Assembly: GCA_963741845.1 (NCBI GenBank)
Contig: CAVUJV010000024.1
Span: forward strand, 558,001-622,000
Source: Roseiarcus sp963741845
Lineage (GTDB): Bacteria; Pseudomonadota; Alphaproteobacteria; Rhizobiales; Beijerinckiaceae
Reading direction: 5' to 3'
Length of the DNA stretch: 64,000 nucleotides
Made by a program: the position numbers and the translations under genes. Each line of letters starts with the position of its first letter. Positions within the stretch are counted from its first letter, which is position 1. The notes under the pieces are model-generated. The model searched no databases. It was given only the letters and a program-made list of their open reading frames with translations, and was not told the DNA's origin. This document shows positions 36,783 through 45,956 of this stretch, piece by piece.

Positions 36783-37769
36783 ATGAAATTCGGGATCATC
36801 GGCGCAGGCCGTATCGGCAAGATCCATGCGGCGAATGTCGCCGCGCGGCGCGACAGCGAAGTCGTCTTCGTCGCGGATGCGGACGGCGCGGCCGCCGCGG
36901 CGCTCGCGGAGGCGACGGGCGCCAAGGTCGCCTCCGTCGACGACATTCTGGGATCGAAGGAGGTCGAGGCGATCGCCATCTGCTCGCCGACCGACACCCA
37001 CGCCGACCTGATCGAGCGCGGCGCGCGCGCCGGCAAGGCCATCTTCTGCGAGAAGCCGATCGCGCTGGACGTCCCGCGCATCCAGGCCTGCCTGGAGGTC
37101 GTGCGCGAGACCGGCGCGACGCTGATGATCGGCTTCAACCGCCGCTTCGACCCGAATTTCGCCTCGCTGCAGAAGCGCGTGGCCGAGGGCGCGATCGGGA
37201 CGCTGGAGATCCTTTCGATCACCTCCCGGGACCCGAGCCCGCCGCCCCTCTCCTATATCGCGCGCTCCGGGGGCCTCTTCCGGGACATGATGATCCACGA
37301 TTTCGACCTCGCCCGCTTCATCCTCGGCGAGGAGCCCATCTCCGTGTCGGCGATGGGCGCGGCTCTGGTCGACAAGGCGATCGGGGAGGCGGGCGACATC
37401 GACACGGCGGTCGTCATCATGCAGACGAAGTCGGGGCGCGTGGCCCAGATCAACAATTCCCGCCGCGCGATTTATGGCTACGACCAGCGCGTCGAGGCGC
37501 ATGGCGACAAGGGCATGGTCAGCGCCTCCAACGTGACCGAAACGACCGTTGAATTCGCGGGCGCTCACGGATTTGCGCGCGACAAGGCGTTGAATTTCTT
37601 CCTGGAGCGCTACGAAGCCGCCTATCGGCGCGAGCTCGACGCTTTCATCACCGCGGTCAAGGCCGGCGTCCAGCCCCATCCGAGCGGCGAGGATGGCCTG
37701 AGGGCGAACATCCTCGCGGACGCCGCTTATCAGTCCTATTTGACCGGCCAGACGGTCACGGTCGGCTGA
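36783..37769 (+). CDS. iolG: Inositol 2-dehydrogenase
   Basis: Gfo/Idh/MocA-family oxidoreductase of 328 residues that oxidises myo-inositol to 2-keto-inositol with NAD+, the first step of the pathway. It has the N-terminal nucleotide motif GIIGAGRIGKIHAAN, the EKPIALD motif with the catalytic Lys, and GGLFRDMMIHDFDLARF with catalytic Asp and His. The ATG at 36783 has GGGAGGA upstream. Divergent from the SDR-iolC-iolB operon. Confidence 0.92.
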   Translation: MKFGIIGAGRIGKIHAANVAARRDSEVVFVADADGAAAAALAEATGAKVASVDDILGSKEVEAIAICSPTDTHADLIERGARAGKAIFCEKPIALDVPRIQACLEVVRETGATLMIGFNRRFDPNFASLQKRVAEGAIGTLEILSITSRDPSPPPLSYIARSGGLFRDMMIHDFDLARFILGEEPISVSAMGAALVDKAIGEAGDIDTAVVIMQTKSGRVAQINNSRRAIYGYDQRVEAHGDKGMVSASNVTETTVEFAGAHGFARDKALNFFLERYEAAYRRELDAFITAVKAGVQPHPSGEDGLRANILADAAYQSYLTGQTVTVG

Positions 37770-37814
37770 GAGCCGACCTCAACCGCCGGCCGCCGCGGCT
37801 TGCGTGCGGCCGGC
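37761..37814 (+). terminator. Hairpins after iolG
   Basis: Two stems follow or overlap the iolG stop: GTCGGCT/AGCCGAC at 37761-37777, and a 9-bp GCCGGCCGC/GCGGCCGGC stem at 37785-37793 with 37806-37814. Neither is followed by a T-run, so termination is plausible but not certain. Confidence 0.35.
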
Positions 37815-37854
37815 CCAGGGCCTATAGGCGGCGCCGGGCTCTTTTGGACGAGGC

Positions 37855-38922
37855 ATGGCACAAGCCGAAGAGCGACGCCCGGCGTCGGGCTGGGCGCGCA
37901 AGATCTCCGCGCGTGTTCCGGACCTGCAGTCGTTATCCGCGCAAATCCTGGAGGCTGTTTCGCGTCGACGTCGCCTGCTGCGGCGGCTTGGCGTGGCGGC
38001 GAGCGTTGCGATCATCGCCATTTCGGCGACGATTTTCGTGCGCACGCTCATGCGCATCGACGTCGAGCGCCTCAGGGCGGCTGTCGCGGCCACCGACGGC
38101 CACCAGATTGCGCTTGCATTTCTTTTCACCGCGGTAAGCTATCTGGCTCTTACCGGGTACGACGGGCTTGCGCTTCGTCACCTCAGGCTCAGGATCCCCT
38201 ACAGGCTGACGGCGGCTGCGTCGTTCACGAGCTACGCAGCCTCTTTCACGCTCGGTTTTCCGCTGATTACGGGCGCGGCCATTCGCTACTGGGTCTATGC
38301 TCCGGCGGGATTGTCCGCTGGCAACGTCGCCAGTCTGACCGTCGTCGCCGGGATCACCTTCTGGCTCGGCCTCGGGTTGATCGTGGGGGCGGGCTTCGTG
38401 ATCGCGCCGGTGGCCGTCTCCGAGATCGATCACTTCCATCCGCTCGCCAACGTCCTGATCGGCCTTGGAGTGCTCGGCGCGCTGGCCGCCTATATAGGCT
38501 GGGTCGCCTACATGGGCCGCCGCGGCGGGGCGACCATCGCGAATTTCCGGATGCCCGGGCTTGCGACCACCCTGGGGCAAACAACTCTCGGGCTCATCGA
38601 CATCTGCGGCGCATCCGCGACCCTTTATGTGCTGCTTCCGAAAGGGACGACGATCGGCTTTCCCACCTTCTCCACGGTTTATTCCTTCGGCGCCATGTTC
38701 GGAATCGCCAGCAATTCGCCGGGCGGACTGGGCGTGTTCGAGGCGACCATCCTGCAGGCGGTGGGCGGAGACTTCGACGCTCTGCTCGTGTCGCTTCTTC
38801 TCTTTCGCGGCATTTACTATCTTGTGCCCTTCATATGCGCGATGGCTCTGCTCGGGAGCCTCGAGGCGGTTCGGCGCTGGCGCGCAATCCGAGAGGCGAT
38901 CGCCGCGCCGTCGCGCGACTGA
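37855..38922 (+). CDS. UPF0104 / lysylphosphatidylglycerol synthase transmembrane-region family protein
   Basis: Inner-membrane protein of 355 residues with about eight hydrophobic segments and family motifs (VSYLALTGYDGLALR, SFTLGFPLITGAAIRYWVY, SNSPGGLGVFEATIL). These proteins resemble the flippase part of MprF but lack its aminoacyl-transfer domain; substrate unknown. It ends 12 bp before phoR and so is probably co-transcribed with it. Confidence 0.85.
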   Translation: MAQAEERRPASGWARKISARVPDLQSLSAQILEAVSRRRRLLRRLGVAASVAIIAISATIFVRTLMRIDVERLRAAVAATDGHQIALAFLFTAVSYLALTGYDGLALRHLRLRIPYRLTAAASFTSYAASFTLGFPLITGAAIRYWVYAPAGLSAGNVASLTVVAGITFWLGLGLIVGAGFVIAPVAVSEIDHFHPLANVLIGLGVLGALAAYIGWVAYMGRRGGATIANFRMPGLATTLGQTTLGLIDICGASATLYVLLPKGTTIGFPTFSTVYSFGAMFGIASNSPGGLGVFEATILQAVGGDFDALLVSLLLFRGIYYLVPFICAMALLGSLEAVRRWRAIREAIAAPSRD

Positions 38923-38934
38923 AAGGCCTTACGG

Positions 38935-40020
38935 ATGAGCCCCGCACGAAAGGAGCTTCAAAAGCTCATCGCTTCCCCTTTCGCGGCCCAGCTCGTCGAG
39001 GCGATGCCCGAGCCCGCCGTGCTGGTTGGTCCCGACGGTCGCGCGGAAGCCGCCAATCGCAGAGCTTTGGCCCTCCTGCCGGGGCTAAAGGTCGGCGAAC
39101 CGCTTGTTCTCGCGTTGAGGGCGCCGGATGTGATCGACGCGCTGCGGCGCGTCATGGCGAGCGGCGAGACGGAGACCGTGCCGTGGAGCGAGCGGGTTCC
39201 GGTCGAACGGGTGTTCGATGTGACCGTCGCCGCCCTCCTCAGCGCGGAGGGCGACGCCGTCGCCACGCTGTTGACGCTGCGCGATCAGACCGAGCTCAGG
39301 CGGGTCGAACGGATGCGCGTCGACTTCATCGCGAACGCCAGTCACGAGCTGCGGACGCCTCTCGCGTCGCTGCTCGGTTTCATCGAGACCCTCCAGGGGT
39401 CGGCGCGCGACGATTCGAAGGCGCGCGAACGCTTCCTCGTCATCATGCGCGAGCAGGGCCGGCGCATGTCGCGACTGATCGACGACCTCTTGTCGCTGTC
39501 GCGCATAGAGCAGAAGCAGCATCTGCGGCCGGACGCCGTTGTCGATCTTGCCCAGACCATACACAGCGTGGTCGATGCGCTCTCGCCGATGGCCCAGGAC
39601 CTTGGCGTCGAGATCCGTTTTTCCGCTTCCGGGCTAGCTCCAGTCCTGGGAGATCGGGACGAATTGGTGCGGGTCGCCGAAAACCTCATCGAAAATGCGA
39701 TCAAGTACGGCGTCCGTCCCGACGAGCCGAGGCCCGGCGTGGTTGAAGTCGCGATCGCCAGCACCCCGAAGCACGCTACGCTGACGGTCCGCGACTACGG
39801 CCATGGCATACCGCCTGAGCATCTGCCGCGCCTGACCGAGCGCTTCTATCGCGTCGACGCGGGCCAGAGCCGGGCGAAAAACGGGACGGGGCTTGGACTT
39901 GCGATCGTCAAGCACATCCTCACCCGCCACCGCGGGCGGCTCTCGATCGCGTCGCGGATCGGACAGGGCTCTTCGTTCACGGCCAGCATTCCGCTCGATG
40001 ACAGGAAAAAAGACCCATAA
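38935..40020 (+). CDS. phoR: Phosphate regulon sensor histidine kinase PhoR
   Basis: Histidine kinase of 361 residues: a PAS-like N-terminal region (EAMPEPAVLVGPDGRAEAAN), H-box FIANASHELRTPLASLLGF, N-box ENLIENAIKYG and G-boxes DYGHGIPP and GTGLGLAIVKH. It phosphorylates PhoB when phosphate is scarce. No membrane helix is visible, which is unusual because most PhoR proteins have N-terminal anchors; contact with the Pst-PhoU complex could supply location. Identity rests on the linked pstSCAB-phoU-phoB genes. Confidence 0.9.
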   Translation: MSPARKELQKLIASPFAAQLVEAMPEPAVLVGPDGRAEAANRRALALLPGLKVGEPLVLALRAPDVIDALRRVMASGETETVPWSERVPVERVFDVTVAALLSAEGDAVATLLTLRDQTELRRVERMRVDFIANASHELRTPLASLLGFIETLQGSARDDSKARERFLVIMREQGRRMSRLIDDLLSLSRIEQKQHLRPDAVVDLAQTIHSVVDALSPMAQDLGVEIRFSASGLAPVLGDRDELVRVAENLIENAIKYGVRPDEPRPGVVEVAIASTPKHATLTVRDYGHGIPPEHLPRLTERFYRVDAGQSRAKNGTGLGLAIVKHILTRHRGRLSIASRIGQGSSFTASIPLDDRKKDP

Positions 40021-40035
40021 AATCAGATATTTGAT

Positions 40036-40069
40036 CTGTCACAAATCTTTCGTTGGACCGTCATATAAG
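40036..40069 (+). promoter_or_regulatory. Pho box upstream of pstS
   Basis: CTGTCACAAAT (40036-40046), CTTTCGTTGGA and CCGTCATATAA (40058-40068) form three 11-bp units, the outer two matching the PhoB direct-repeat consensus CTGTCATAAAT. It lies about 100 bp upstream of the pstS start and should make pstSCAB-phoU-phoB PhoB-dependent. Confidence 0.75.
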
Positions 40070-40166
40070 ATCGGCGATTGGCGCGTTAAGGGTCCGGTGG
40101 GCGGCGCTTACGCCGCCGGCCGTCGGCATGGTTCGCGGCCATGAATATAGCCCGCTGGAGTCCCTT

Positions 40167-41205
40167 ATGTTTCTCAAGTCCCTCATCGGCGCGGCAGCGC
40201 TCGCTGCGAGCGTCGTCACGGCCACCGCCGGCGACATCTCAGGCGCAGGCGCTACGTTTCCGTATCCGATCTACGCGAAGTGGGCGGACATGTATAAGAA
40301 GGAGACCGGTCTCGGGCTCAACTATCAATCGATCGGCTCGGGTGGCGGAATCAAGCAGATCAAGGCGAAGACGGTCACCTTCGGCGCCTCGGACATGCCG
40401 CTTGCGCCCAAGGACCTGACGGCGTCGGGCCTGATTCAATTCCCGACTGTGGTTGGGGGCGACGTTCCGGTCGTCAATCTTGAAGGCCTTGGCCCAAATC
40501 AGCTCGTGCTCGATGGTCCGACGCTCGCCAATATCTTCCTTGGCAAGATCACCAAGTGGGACGATCCGGCGATCAAGAAGCTCAACCCGGACGCCAAGCT
40601 TCCGTCGAACTCCGATTGTCGTGGTGCATCGCTCCGACGGCTCGGGCACGACGTTCATCTTTACGGACTATCTCTCCAAAGTCAGCCCCGACTGGAAATC
40701 GAACGTCGGCGCCAGCACTGCGGTCGAATGGCCGGTCGGCATCGGCGCAAAGGGCAACGAGGGCGTTTCGAACAACGTGGTTCAGACGAAGGGCGCCATC
40801 GGTTACGTCGAATACGCCTACGCGCTCCAGAACAAGATGACGACCGTCAAGATGCTCAATCGCGACGGCAAGGCTGTGACGCCGAGCGCGGCTTCATTCC
40901 AGGCGGCCGCGGCGGGAGCCGACTGGGCGAAATCGGACAGCTACTATGTCATTCTTACCAACGAGCCGGGCGCAGAGAGCTGGCCGATCGCGGGCGCGAC
41001 CTTCATCCTGATGTACAAGCAGCCCCAGGACCCCGCCGCCGCCGCATCCGCCCTCAAGTTTTTTGACTGGGCCTATAAGAACGGCGGCAAGGCTGCCGAG
41101 GAACTCGACTATGTGCCGTTGCCGGCTGCGGTCATCGCACAGATCGAGAAGACCTGGGCGACCGAGATCAAGGGTTCTGACGGCAAGCCGATTTATACGA
41201 AGTAG
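40167..41205 (+). CDS. pstS: Phosphate ABC transporter substrate-binding protein PstS, one frame break
   Basis: Periplasmic phosphate-binding protein of about 345 residues. It has a signal peptide (MFLKSLIGAAALAASVVTATA), then ISGAGATFPYPIYAKWAD and the phosphate-site segments GSGGGIKQIKAK and SDGSGTTFIFTDYLSKV. The frame shifts after DAKLPS: one extra A at 40608-40609 explains it, and removing it restores TPIVVVHRSDGSG through to the stop at 41205. Treated as intact. First gene of the pst operon, behind the Pho box. Confidence 0.93.
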
Positions 41206-41219
41206 CAATTTGCGGCGCC

Positions 41220-41253
41220 CCTCGTGTCCCGGCTGTCTGGCCGGGACACGAGG
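41220..41253 (+). promoter_or_regulatory. Intercistronic hairpin between pstS and pstC
   Basis: Perfect 14-bp stem (41220-41233 with 41240-41253) and a 6-nt loop directly before the pstC ribosome site, with no T-run. Such hairpins protect the abundant pstS mRNA from 3' decay, so the binding protein is made in excess over the permeases. Confidence 0.7.
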
Positions 41254-41267
41254 CAGGAGTTTCACGT

Positions 41268-42264
41268 ATGGCCGAGATGGCGATAACGCAGACGGAGAGA
41301 GCGGCGTCCGCGGCGCATATGCGAGGGCGGGCGATCAGGCGTTTCGCGGCCAGCGACCAGTTCTTCCGCTTGCTTACGCTCGGCGCCGCGGTTGCGGTCT
41401 TGTTGATTCTCGGCGGCGCGATCGTGTCGCTCATCAAAGGCTCTATCCCGGCATTCCAGACTTTCGGCCTCGGTTTCTTCACGACGGTTGTCTGGAATCC
41501 GGTCACTGAGAAGTTCGGCGCCGGAGCGCCCGTCTACGGAACGATCGTCACATCTGCAATTGCGATGGCGATCGCCGTGCCGGTTGGCGTCGGTATCGCG
41601 ATCTTTCTCACGGAGATATGTCCTCCCTCCTTGCGCCGGCCGATCGGCATCGCGGTCGAGCTATTGGCGGGCATCCCAAGCATCATCTACGGAATATGGG
41701 GCCTGTTCGTATTCGCGCCGTTTCTCCAGGCATATGTGCAGCCTGGGCTTATCGCGCTCTTCGCCAACGTTCCCTATAATGTCTTCCCTTTTCGCCGGGC
41801 CCCCCTATGGCATCGGGATCCTGACCGCCTCGCTCATTCTGGCGATCATGGTCTTGCCGTTCATCACCTCGATTTCGCGCGACGTGTTCGAAACCGTTCC
41901 GCCAATCCTGAAAGAATCGGCATACGGGATCGGTTGCACGACCTGGGAGGTGGTCCGCAACATCGTCATTCCCTTCACGCGTGTCGGCGTCATTGGCGGC
42001 GTCATGCTCGGACTCGGGCGCGCGCTGGGCGAAACGATGGCGGTAACTTTTGTGATCGGCAACGCGCACAGAATATCTCCGTCTCTTCTGGCGCCCGGAA
42101 CGACGATTTCCGCAAGCATCGCCAACGAGTTCACAGAGGCGGTTGGCGATCTCTACACCTCCGCGCTCATCGCTCTTGGCCTGATCCTGTTCATGATCAC
42201 CTTTGTCGTTCTTGCGATCGCCAGGCTCATGCTGATGCGTCTCGAAGTGAAGGCGGGGCGATAG
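41268..42264 (+). CDS. pstC: Phosphate ABC transporter permease PstC, one frame break
   Basis: Inner-membrane permease of about 331 residues with six hydrophobic segments and conserved ELLAGIPSIIYGIWGLFV and GLGRALGETMAVTFVIGN loops. The frame breaks after LIALFANVP; one extra C in CCC at 41772-41774 explains it, and without it the protein continues IMSSLFAGPPYGIGILTASL to the stop at 42264. The start at 41268 follows CAGGAG. Partner of PstA. Confidence 0.92.
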
Positions 42265-42267
42265 TCC

Positions 42268-43107
42268 ATGTCCCTTTACCCCGCGAGGCGCCGCCGAAGC
42301 GCGATATGGATGGCCCTCAGCGTCGCCGCCGCGGGCTTCGGGCTCACATGGTTGTTCCTGATTCTCGCAGTGCTGTTCTGGAAGGGCTTCGCCGGGCTGT
42401 CGCTCGCGGTCTTTACGCAGATGACGCCGCCGCCGGGCAGCGCCGGCGGTCTCCTGAACGCGATTGTGGGCAGCCTGATCATGACCGTGATCGGCGTCGC
42501 CGTCGGCACGCCGCTCGGCATGCTGGCGGGCACCTATCTGGCGGAATACGGAAAGCATTCCAAGCTCGCCTTTGTCGTTCGCTTCATAAACGACATCCTG
42601 CTCAGCGCCCCGTCGATCGTGATCGGCCTTTTCATCTACGGGATCGTCGTGGCGCCGATGGGTCACTTTTCGGCCATCGCCGGCGCCATCGCCCTCGCGG
42701 TGCTTGTGGTTCCGGTCGTTGTTCGCACGACCGAGGACATGTTGAATCTTGTTCCCAACGCATTGCGCGAGGCCGGCTCCGCGCTCGGGATGCCGCGTTC
42801 CCTCGTCATCCGGCGCATAAGCTATCGCTCGGTACGGGCGGGTCTGGTGACCGGCGTGCTGCTCGCGATTGCGCGGGTGAGCGGGGAGACCGCGCCGCTC
42901 CTGTTTACCGCGCTCAACAATCAGTTCTTCAGTACGGATCTCCTTAAACCGATGTCGAGCCTGCCCGCGGTGATCTTTCAGTTTGCGCTGAGCCCCTACA
43001 AGGAGTGGCAGCAGCTGGCCTGGACCGGCGCCCTGATCATTACGCTGGCCGTCCTGGCGCTGAGCATCGCGGCGCGCGTACTCTCCGCGTCGACCAAACA
43101 GAACTAG
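42268..43107 (+). CDS. pstA: Phosphate ABC transporter permease PstA
   Basis: Second permease subunit, 279 residues, about six membrane segments, with DILLSAPSIVIGLFIYGIVV and RVSGETAPLLFTALNNQFF family motifs. It is shorter than PstA proteins that carry an extended N-terminal periplasmic part. Starts 3 bp after pstC. Confidence 0.95.
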   Translation: MSLYPARRRRSAIWMALSVAAAGFGLTWLFLILAVLFWKGFAGLSLAVFTQMTPPPGSAGGLLNAIVGSLIMTVIGVAVGTPLGMLAGTYLAEYGKHSKLAFVVRFINDILLSAPSIVIGLFIYGIVVAPMGHFSAIAGAIALAVLVVPVVVRTTEDMLNLVPNALREAGSALGMPRSLVIRRISYRSVRAGLVTGVLLAIARVSGETAPLLFTALNNQFFSTDLLKPMSSLPAVIFQFALSPYKEWQQLAWTGALIITLAVLALSIAARVLSASTKQN

Positions 43108-43127
43108 GACCACGAAGGGTCTCGCGC

Positions 43128-43934
43128 ATGAATACCGAAGCACACGCTCAGAAATTCGCGCAAGCCTCCTCCGCGGCGGCGAATAGCAAAATGACTGTCC
43201 GAGGCCTCAATTTTTATTACGGAGAAACGCGCGCCCTTAAGGAAGTATCGCTCGATTTGCGCAGGGGTGAGGTCACCGCGTTCATTGGCCCCTCGGGCTG
43301 TGGCAAGTCGACGCTTCTGCGCGTGCTGAATCGGATGTACGACCTCTATCCCGGTCAACGGGCGGAAGGGGAGGTTCTGCTCGACGGCGAGAACATTCTC
43401 GCCAGGGACGTCGACCTCAACCTTCTGCGTTCGCGCGTCGGCATGGTGTTCCAGAAACCGACGCCGTTTCCGATGACGATCTACGACAACATCGCCTTCG
43501 GCATCCGCCTGTACGAGAAATTGTCGCGGGCCGAGATGGACGAACGCGTCGAGTCGGCCTTGCAGCGTTCGGCCATCTGGAACGAGGTGAAGGACAAGCT
43601 CAATGCGAGCGGCCTCAGCCTCTCGGGAGGGCAGCAGCAGCGCCTTTGCATTGCACGAACGATCGCGATCAAGCCTGAGGTGATCCTGCTCGACGAGCCC
43701 GCCTCGGCGCTCGACCCGATCTCCACCGCCAAAATCGAGGAGCTGATCGACGAACTTTCTGGCGAGTACACGATCGCGATCGTCACCCACAACATGCAGC
43801 AGGCCGCTCGCGTCTCGAATTATACGGCCTTCATGTATCTCGGCGAGATGGTCGAGTTCAACGAGACGAACGCCGTTTTCACGACGCCGCGCGACAAGCG
43901 CACGCAGGATTACGTCACCGGCCGGTTCGGTTGA
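43128..43934 (+). CDS. pstB: Phosphate ABC transporter ATP-binding protein PstB
   Basis: ATPase of 268 residues with Walker A GPSGCGKST, signature LSGGQQQRLCIARTIA, Walker B VILLDEPASALDP and switch His in IVTHNMQQA. The FQKPTPFPMTIYDN segment is characteristic of PstB. Energises PstCA. Confidence 0.97.
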   Translation: MNTEAHAQKFAQASSAAANSKMTVRGLNFYYGETRALKEVSLDLRRGEVTAFIGPSGCGKSTLLRVLNRMYDLYPGQRAEGEVLLDGENILARDVDLNLLRSRVGMVFQKPTPFPMTIYDNIAFGIRLYEKLSRAEMDERVESALQRSAIWNEVKDKLNASGLSLSGGQQQRLCIARTIAIKPEVILLDEPASALDPISTAKIEELIDELSGEYTIAIVTHNMQQAARVSNYTAFMYLGEMVEFNETNAVFTTPRDKRTQDYVTGRFG

Positions 43935-43947
43935 GGGAGTGAAGGTC

Positions 43948-44658
43948 GTGGTGAACCATACCGTCAAGGCCTACGACAAAGAGCTCGACACGATCGAGCG
44001 GCACATCGCCGAAATGGGCGGCATTGCCGAGAAGATGGTGATCGACGCGATGGACGCTCTCGCGTTGGGCGACGGCCAGCTTGCGCACCAGGTGGTGACG
44101 ACCGATCAGAGGCTCGATCTGCTTCAGCGCGCCATCGAGGACCTGGCCGTCATGACGATCGCGAGGCGACAACCCGTCGCGATCGACCTGCGCGAGCTCA
44201 TCGGCGCCATTCGCATCGCCGGAGACCTCGAGCGCATCGGCGATCTTGCCAAGAACATCGCCAAGCGGTCGATCAAGATCGGATCCGAGGGACGGGTTCC
44301 GCGCGCCATCATCGGCATCAAGCACATGAACGAGGTGGCCACCGAGCTCCTGAAGGATGTGCTCGACGCCTATGCCCAGCGGGATGCGGAGCGCGCCCGG
44401 GAAGTATGGGAGCGCGACGTCGAGCTCGATGCGCTCGAAGATTCGGTGTTCCGGGACCTCCTCACCCACATGATGGAGGACCCGCGCAACATCTCCTTTT
44501 GCGCGCATCTGCTGTTCTGCTCGAAGAACATCGAACGCATCGGAGATCACGCGACGAATATCGCCGAGACCGTCGTCTATCTCGTGACGGGCGAGGCGAT
44601 GCCCGCCGAACGGCCGCACGGCTTGCAGGACACCGACGTTGAAGGGGGAGGCGCATGA
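43948..44658 (+). CDS. phoU: Phosphate signalling complex protein PhoU
   Basis: Cytoplasmic all-helical protein of 236 residues made of two PhoU repeats, each with the E/DXXXD-type metal motif (AGDLERIGDLAKNIAKR and SKNIERIGDHATNIAE). It passes the transporter state to PhoR and damps the regulon. I chose the GTG at 43948 (VNHTVKAYDKEL), with GGGAG 8 nt upstream; GTG at 43939 or 43951 is possible. It overlaps phoB by ATGA. Confidence 0.95.
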   Translation: MVNHTVKAYDKELDTIERHIAEMGGIAEKMVIDAMDALALGDGQLAHQVVTTDQRLDLLQRAIEDLAVMTIARRQPVAIDLRELIGAIRIAGDLERIGDLAKNIAKRSIKIGSEGRVPRAIIGIKHMNEVATELLKDVLDAYAQRDAERAREVWERDVELDALEDSVFRDLLTHMMEDPRNISFCAHLLFCSKNIERIGDHATNIAETVVYLVTGEAMPAERPHGLQDTDVEGGGA

Positions 44659-45397
44659 ATTCAGATTCGTCGGGAGTCCGTGCGCGGAGGTCCAGCCTCC
44701 GCGCCGCGCGTTCTGGTGGTGGAGGATGAATCGGATCTCGCGCTGCTGCTGGCCTATAATCTGGAGGCCGAAGGCTATCTTGCGGAAACGGTCGAGCGCG
44801 GCGACGAGGCGGAGCTCAGACTTGCCGAAAACCCGCCGGACCTCGTGATCCTCGACTGGATGCTGCCTGGCGTGTCGGGACTCGAAATCTGCCGGCGCCT
44901 GAGGGCGCGCGAGTTCGAGCCGTTCCCTTCCCGTGATCATGGTGACGGCCCGAGGCGAGGAAGCCGAGCGCGTCCGCGGGCTTTCCGTCGGCGCGGACGA
45001 TTACGTCGTGAAGCCCTTTTCGGTGCCGGAGCTCATGGCGCGCGTCCGCGCTCTGCTCAGGCGCAGCCGGCCGGAGCGCATCGCGGAACGCCTTACGGCC
45101 GGCGACCTCGACCTCGACCGCGAGACGCGCCGCGTCAGGCGCGGCGCGCGCGACATCCATCTCGGCCCGACCGAGTTCCGCTTGCTCGAATATCTGCTGG
45201 AAAAGCCCGGCCGTGTCTTCTCCCGCGCCCAGTTGCTTGACGGCGTTTGGGGCCAGGCCGCGGAAATCGACGAGCGCACGGTCGACGTGCATGTCGGACG
45301 TCTGCGCAAGGCGCTCTCGCGCGGCCGCGAGCGCGACCCGATCCGCACGGTGCGCGGGACCGGCTATTCGTTCGACGAGACGTTCGGGAAGATCTGA
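44655..45397 (+). CDS. phoB: Phosphate regulon response regulator PhoB, two frame breaks
   Basis: OmpR-family regulator of about 246 residues: receiver domain (VLVVEDESDLALLLAYNLEA, phospho-Asp in LVILDWMLPG, K in YVVKPFSVPEL) and winged-helix domain (LDRETRRVRRG to GTGYSFDETF). It binds the Pho box. Frame breaks occur near 44672 (GGG) and 44923 (TT); both fit one extra base. Corrected, the ATG at 44655 overlaps the phoU stop. A GTG at 44680 could be the start if the first break is not real. The order phoR-pst-phoU-phoB is standard apart from phoR and phoB being at opposite ends. Confidence 0.92.
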
Positions 45398-45431
45398 GTT
45401 TTCCCTGGCCGCAGGGGCGAGCCGTCCGGCC

Positions 45432-45956
45432 CTACCGGGCCGGCAGGCGGGTGCGCTCCCGTTCGCGCCGGCGATCGTGCGCAGGCTGATAGGCGAGCCG
45501 GTTGTGGTGGGCGCAATAGGGGCCGTCCTGCGACGCCGAGCCGCAATAACGGAAGTCGGGGCTCGTCGGATCGCCGAGCGGCCAGCGGCACATGGTCTCG
45601 CGCAATTCCACGATCGTCACCCTGAGCGACATCGGCAGCACGACGCTGTCGAGCGCCTCCGCCTCCTCCTCGATCGGGGCGGGAGCGACGGCAAGCGCGG
45701 TGGCGCCCTGCACGAGACGCGGCTGGACGGCGGCCGGCCGGACCGCCTGCGGGCGCTGCTGGACGGGAGCCTGACGGGGGCGCGGCGCCGAGGAAACGGG
45801 CGATTTGGCGCGGCCGGCGAGGCCGAGTCTGTGGACCTTTCCGATGACCGCGTTGCGGGTCAGGCCATGACCCAGCAGGCTTGCAATCTGGCTTGCGCTC
45901 TTGCCCTCGGTCCAGTGTTGCCGGAGCAGCTCAATCCTTTCATCGGTCCATGACAT
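45432..45956 (-). CDS. gcrA: GcrA cell cycle regulator
   Basis: DNA-binding protein of 174 residues found only in alphaproteobacteria. It works with sigma-70 at promoters carrying GANTC sites methylated by CcrM. The N-terminal helix-turn-helix is MSWTDERIELLRQHW to RNAVIGKVHRLGL; a Pro/Gln-rich linker follows, and the C-terminal sigma-binding domain holds CRWPLGDP, FRYCG and YCAHH. Start at 45956. Convergent with phoB. Confidence 0.95.
   Translation of the reverse strand: MSWTDERIELLRQHWTEGKSASQIASLLGHGLTRNAVIGKVHRLGLAGRAKSPVSSAPRPRQAPVQQRPQAVRPAAVQPRLVQGATALAVAPAPIEEEAEALDSVVLPMSLRVTIVELRETMCRWPLGDPTSPDFRYCGSASQDGPYCAHHNRLAYQPAHDRRRERERTRLPAR

Noticed and set aside
45426..45443. GC hairpin (CCGGCCC-TACC-GGGCCGG) between phoB and gcrA as terminator
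   Set aside because: It overlaps the gcrA stop codon and has no T-run, so a coding or chance origin is more likely.
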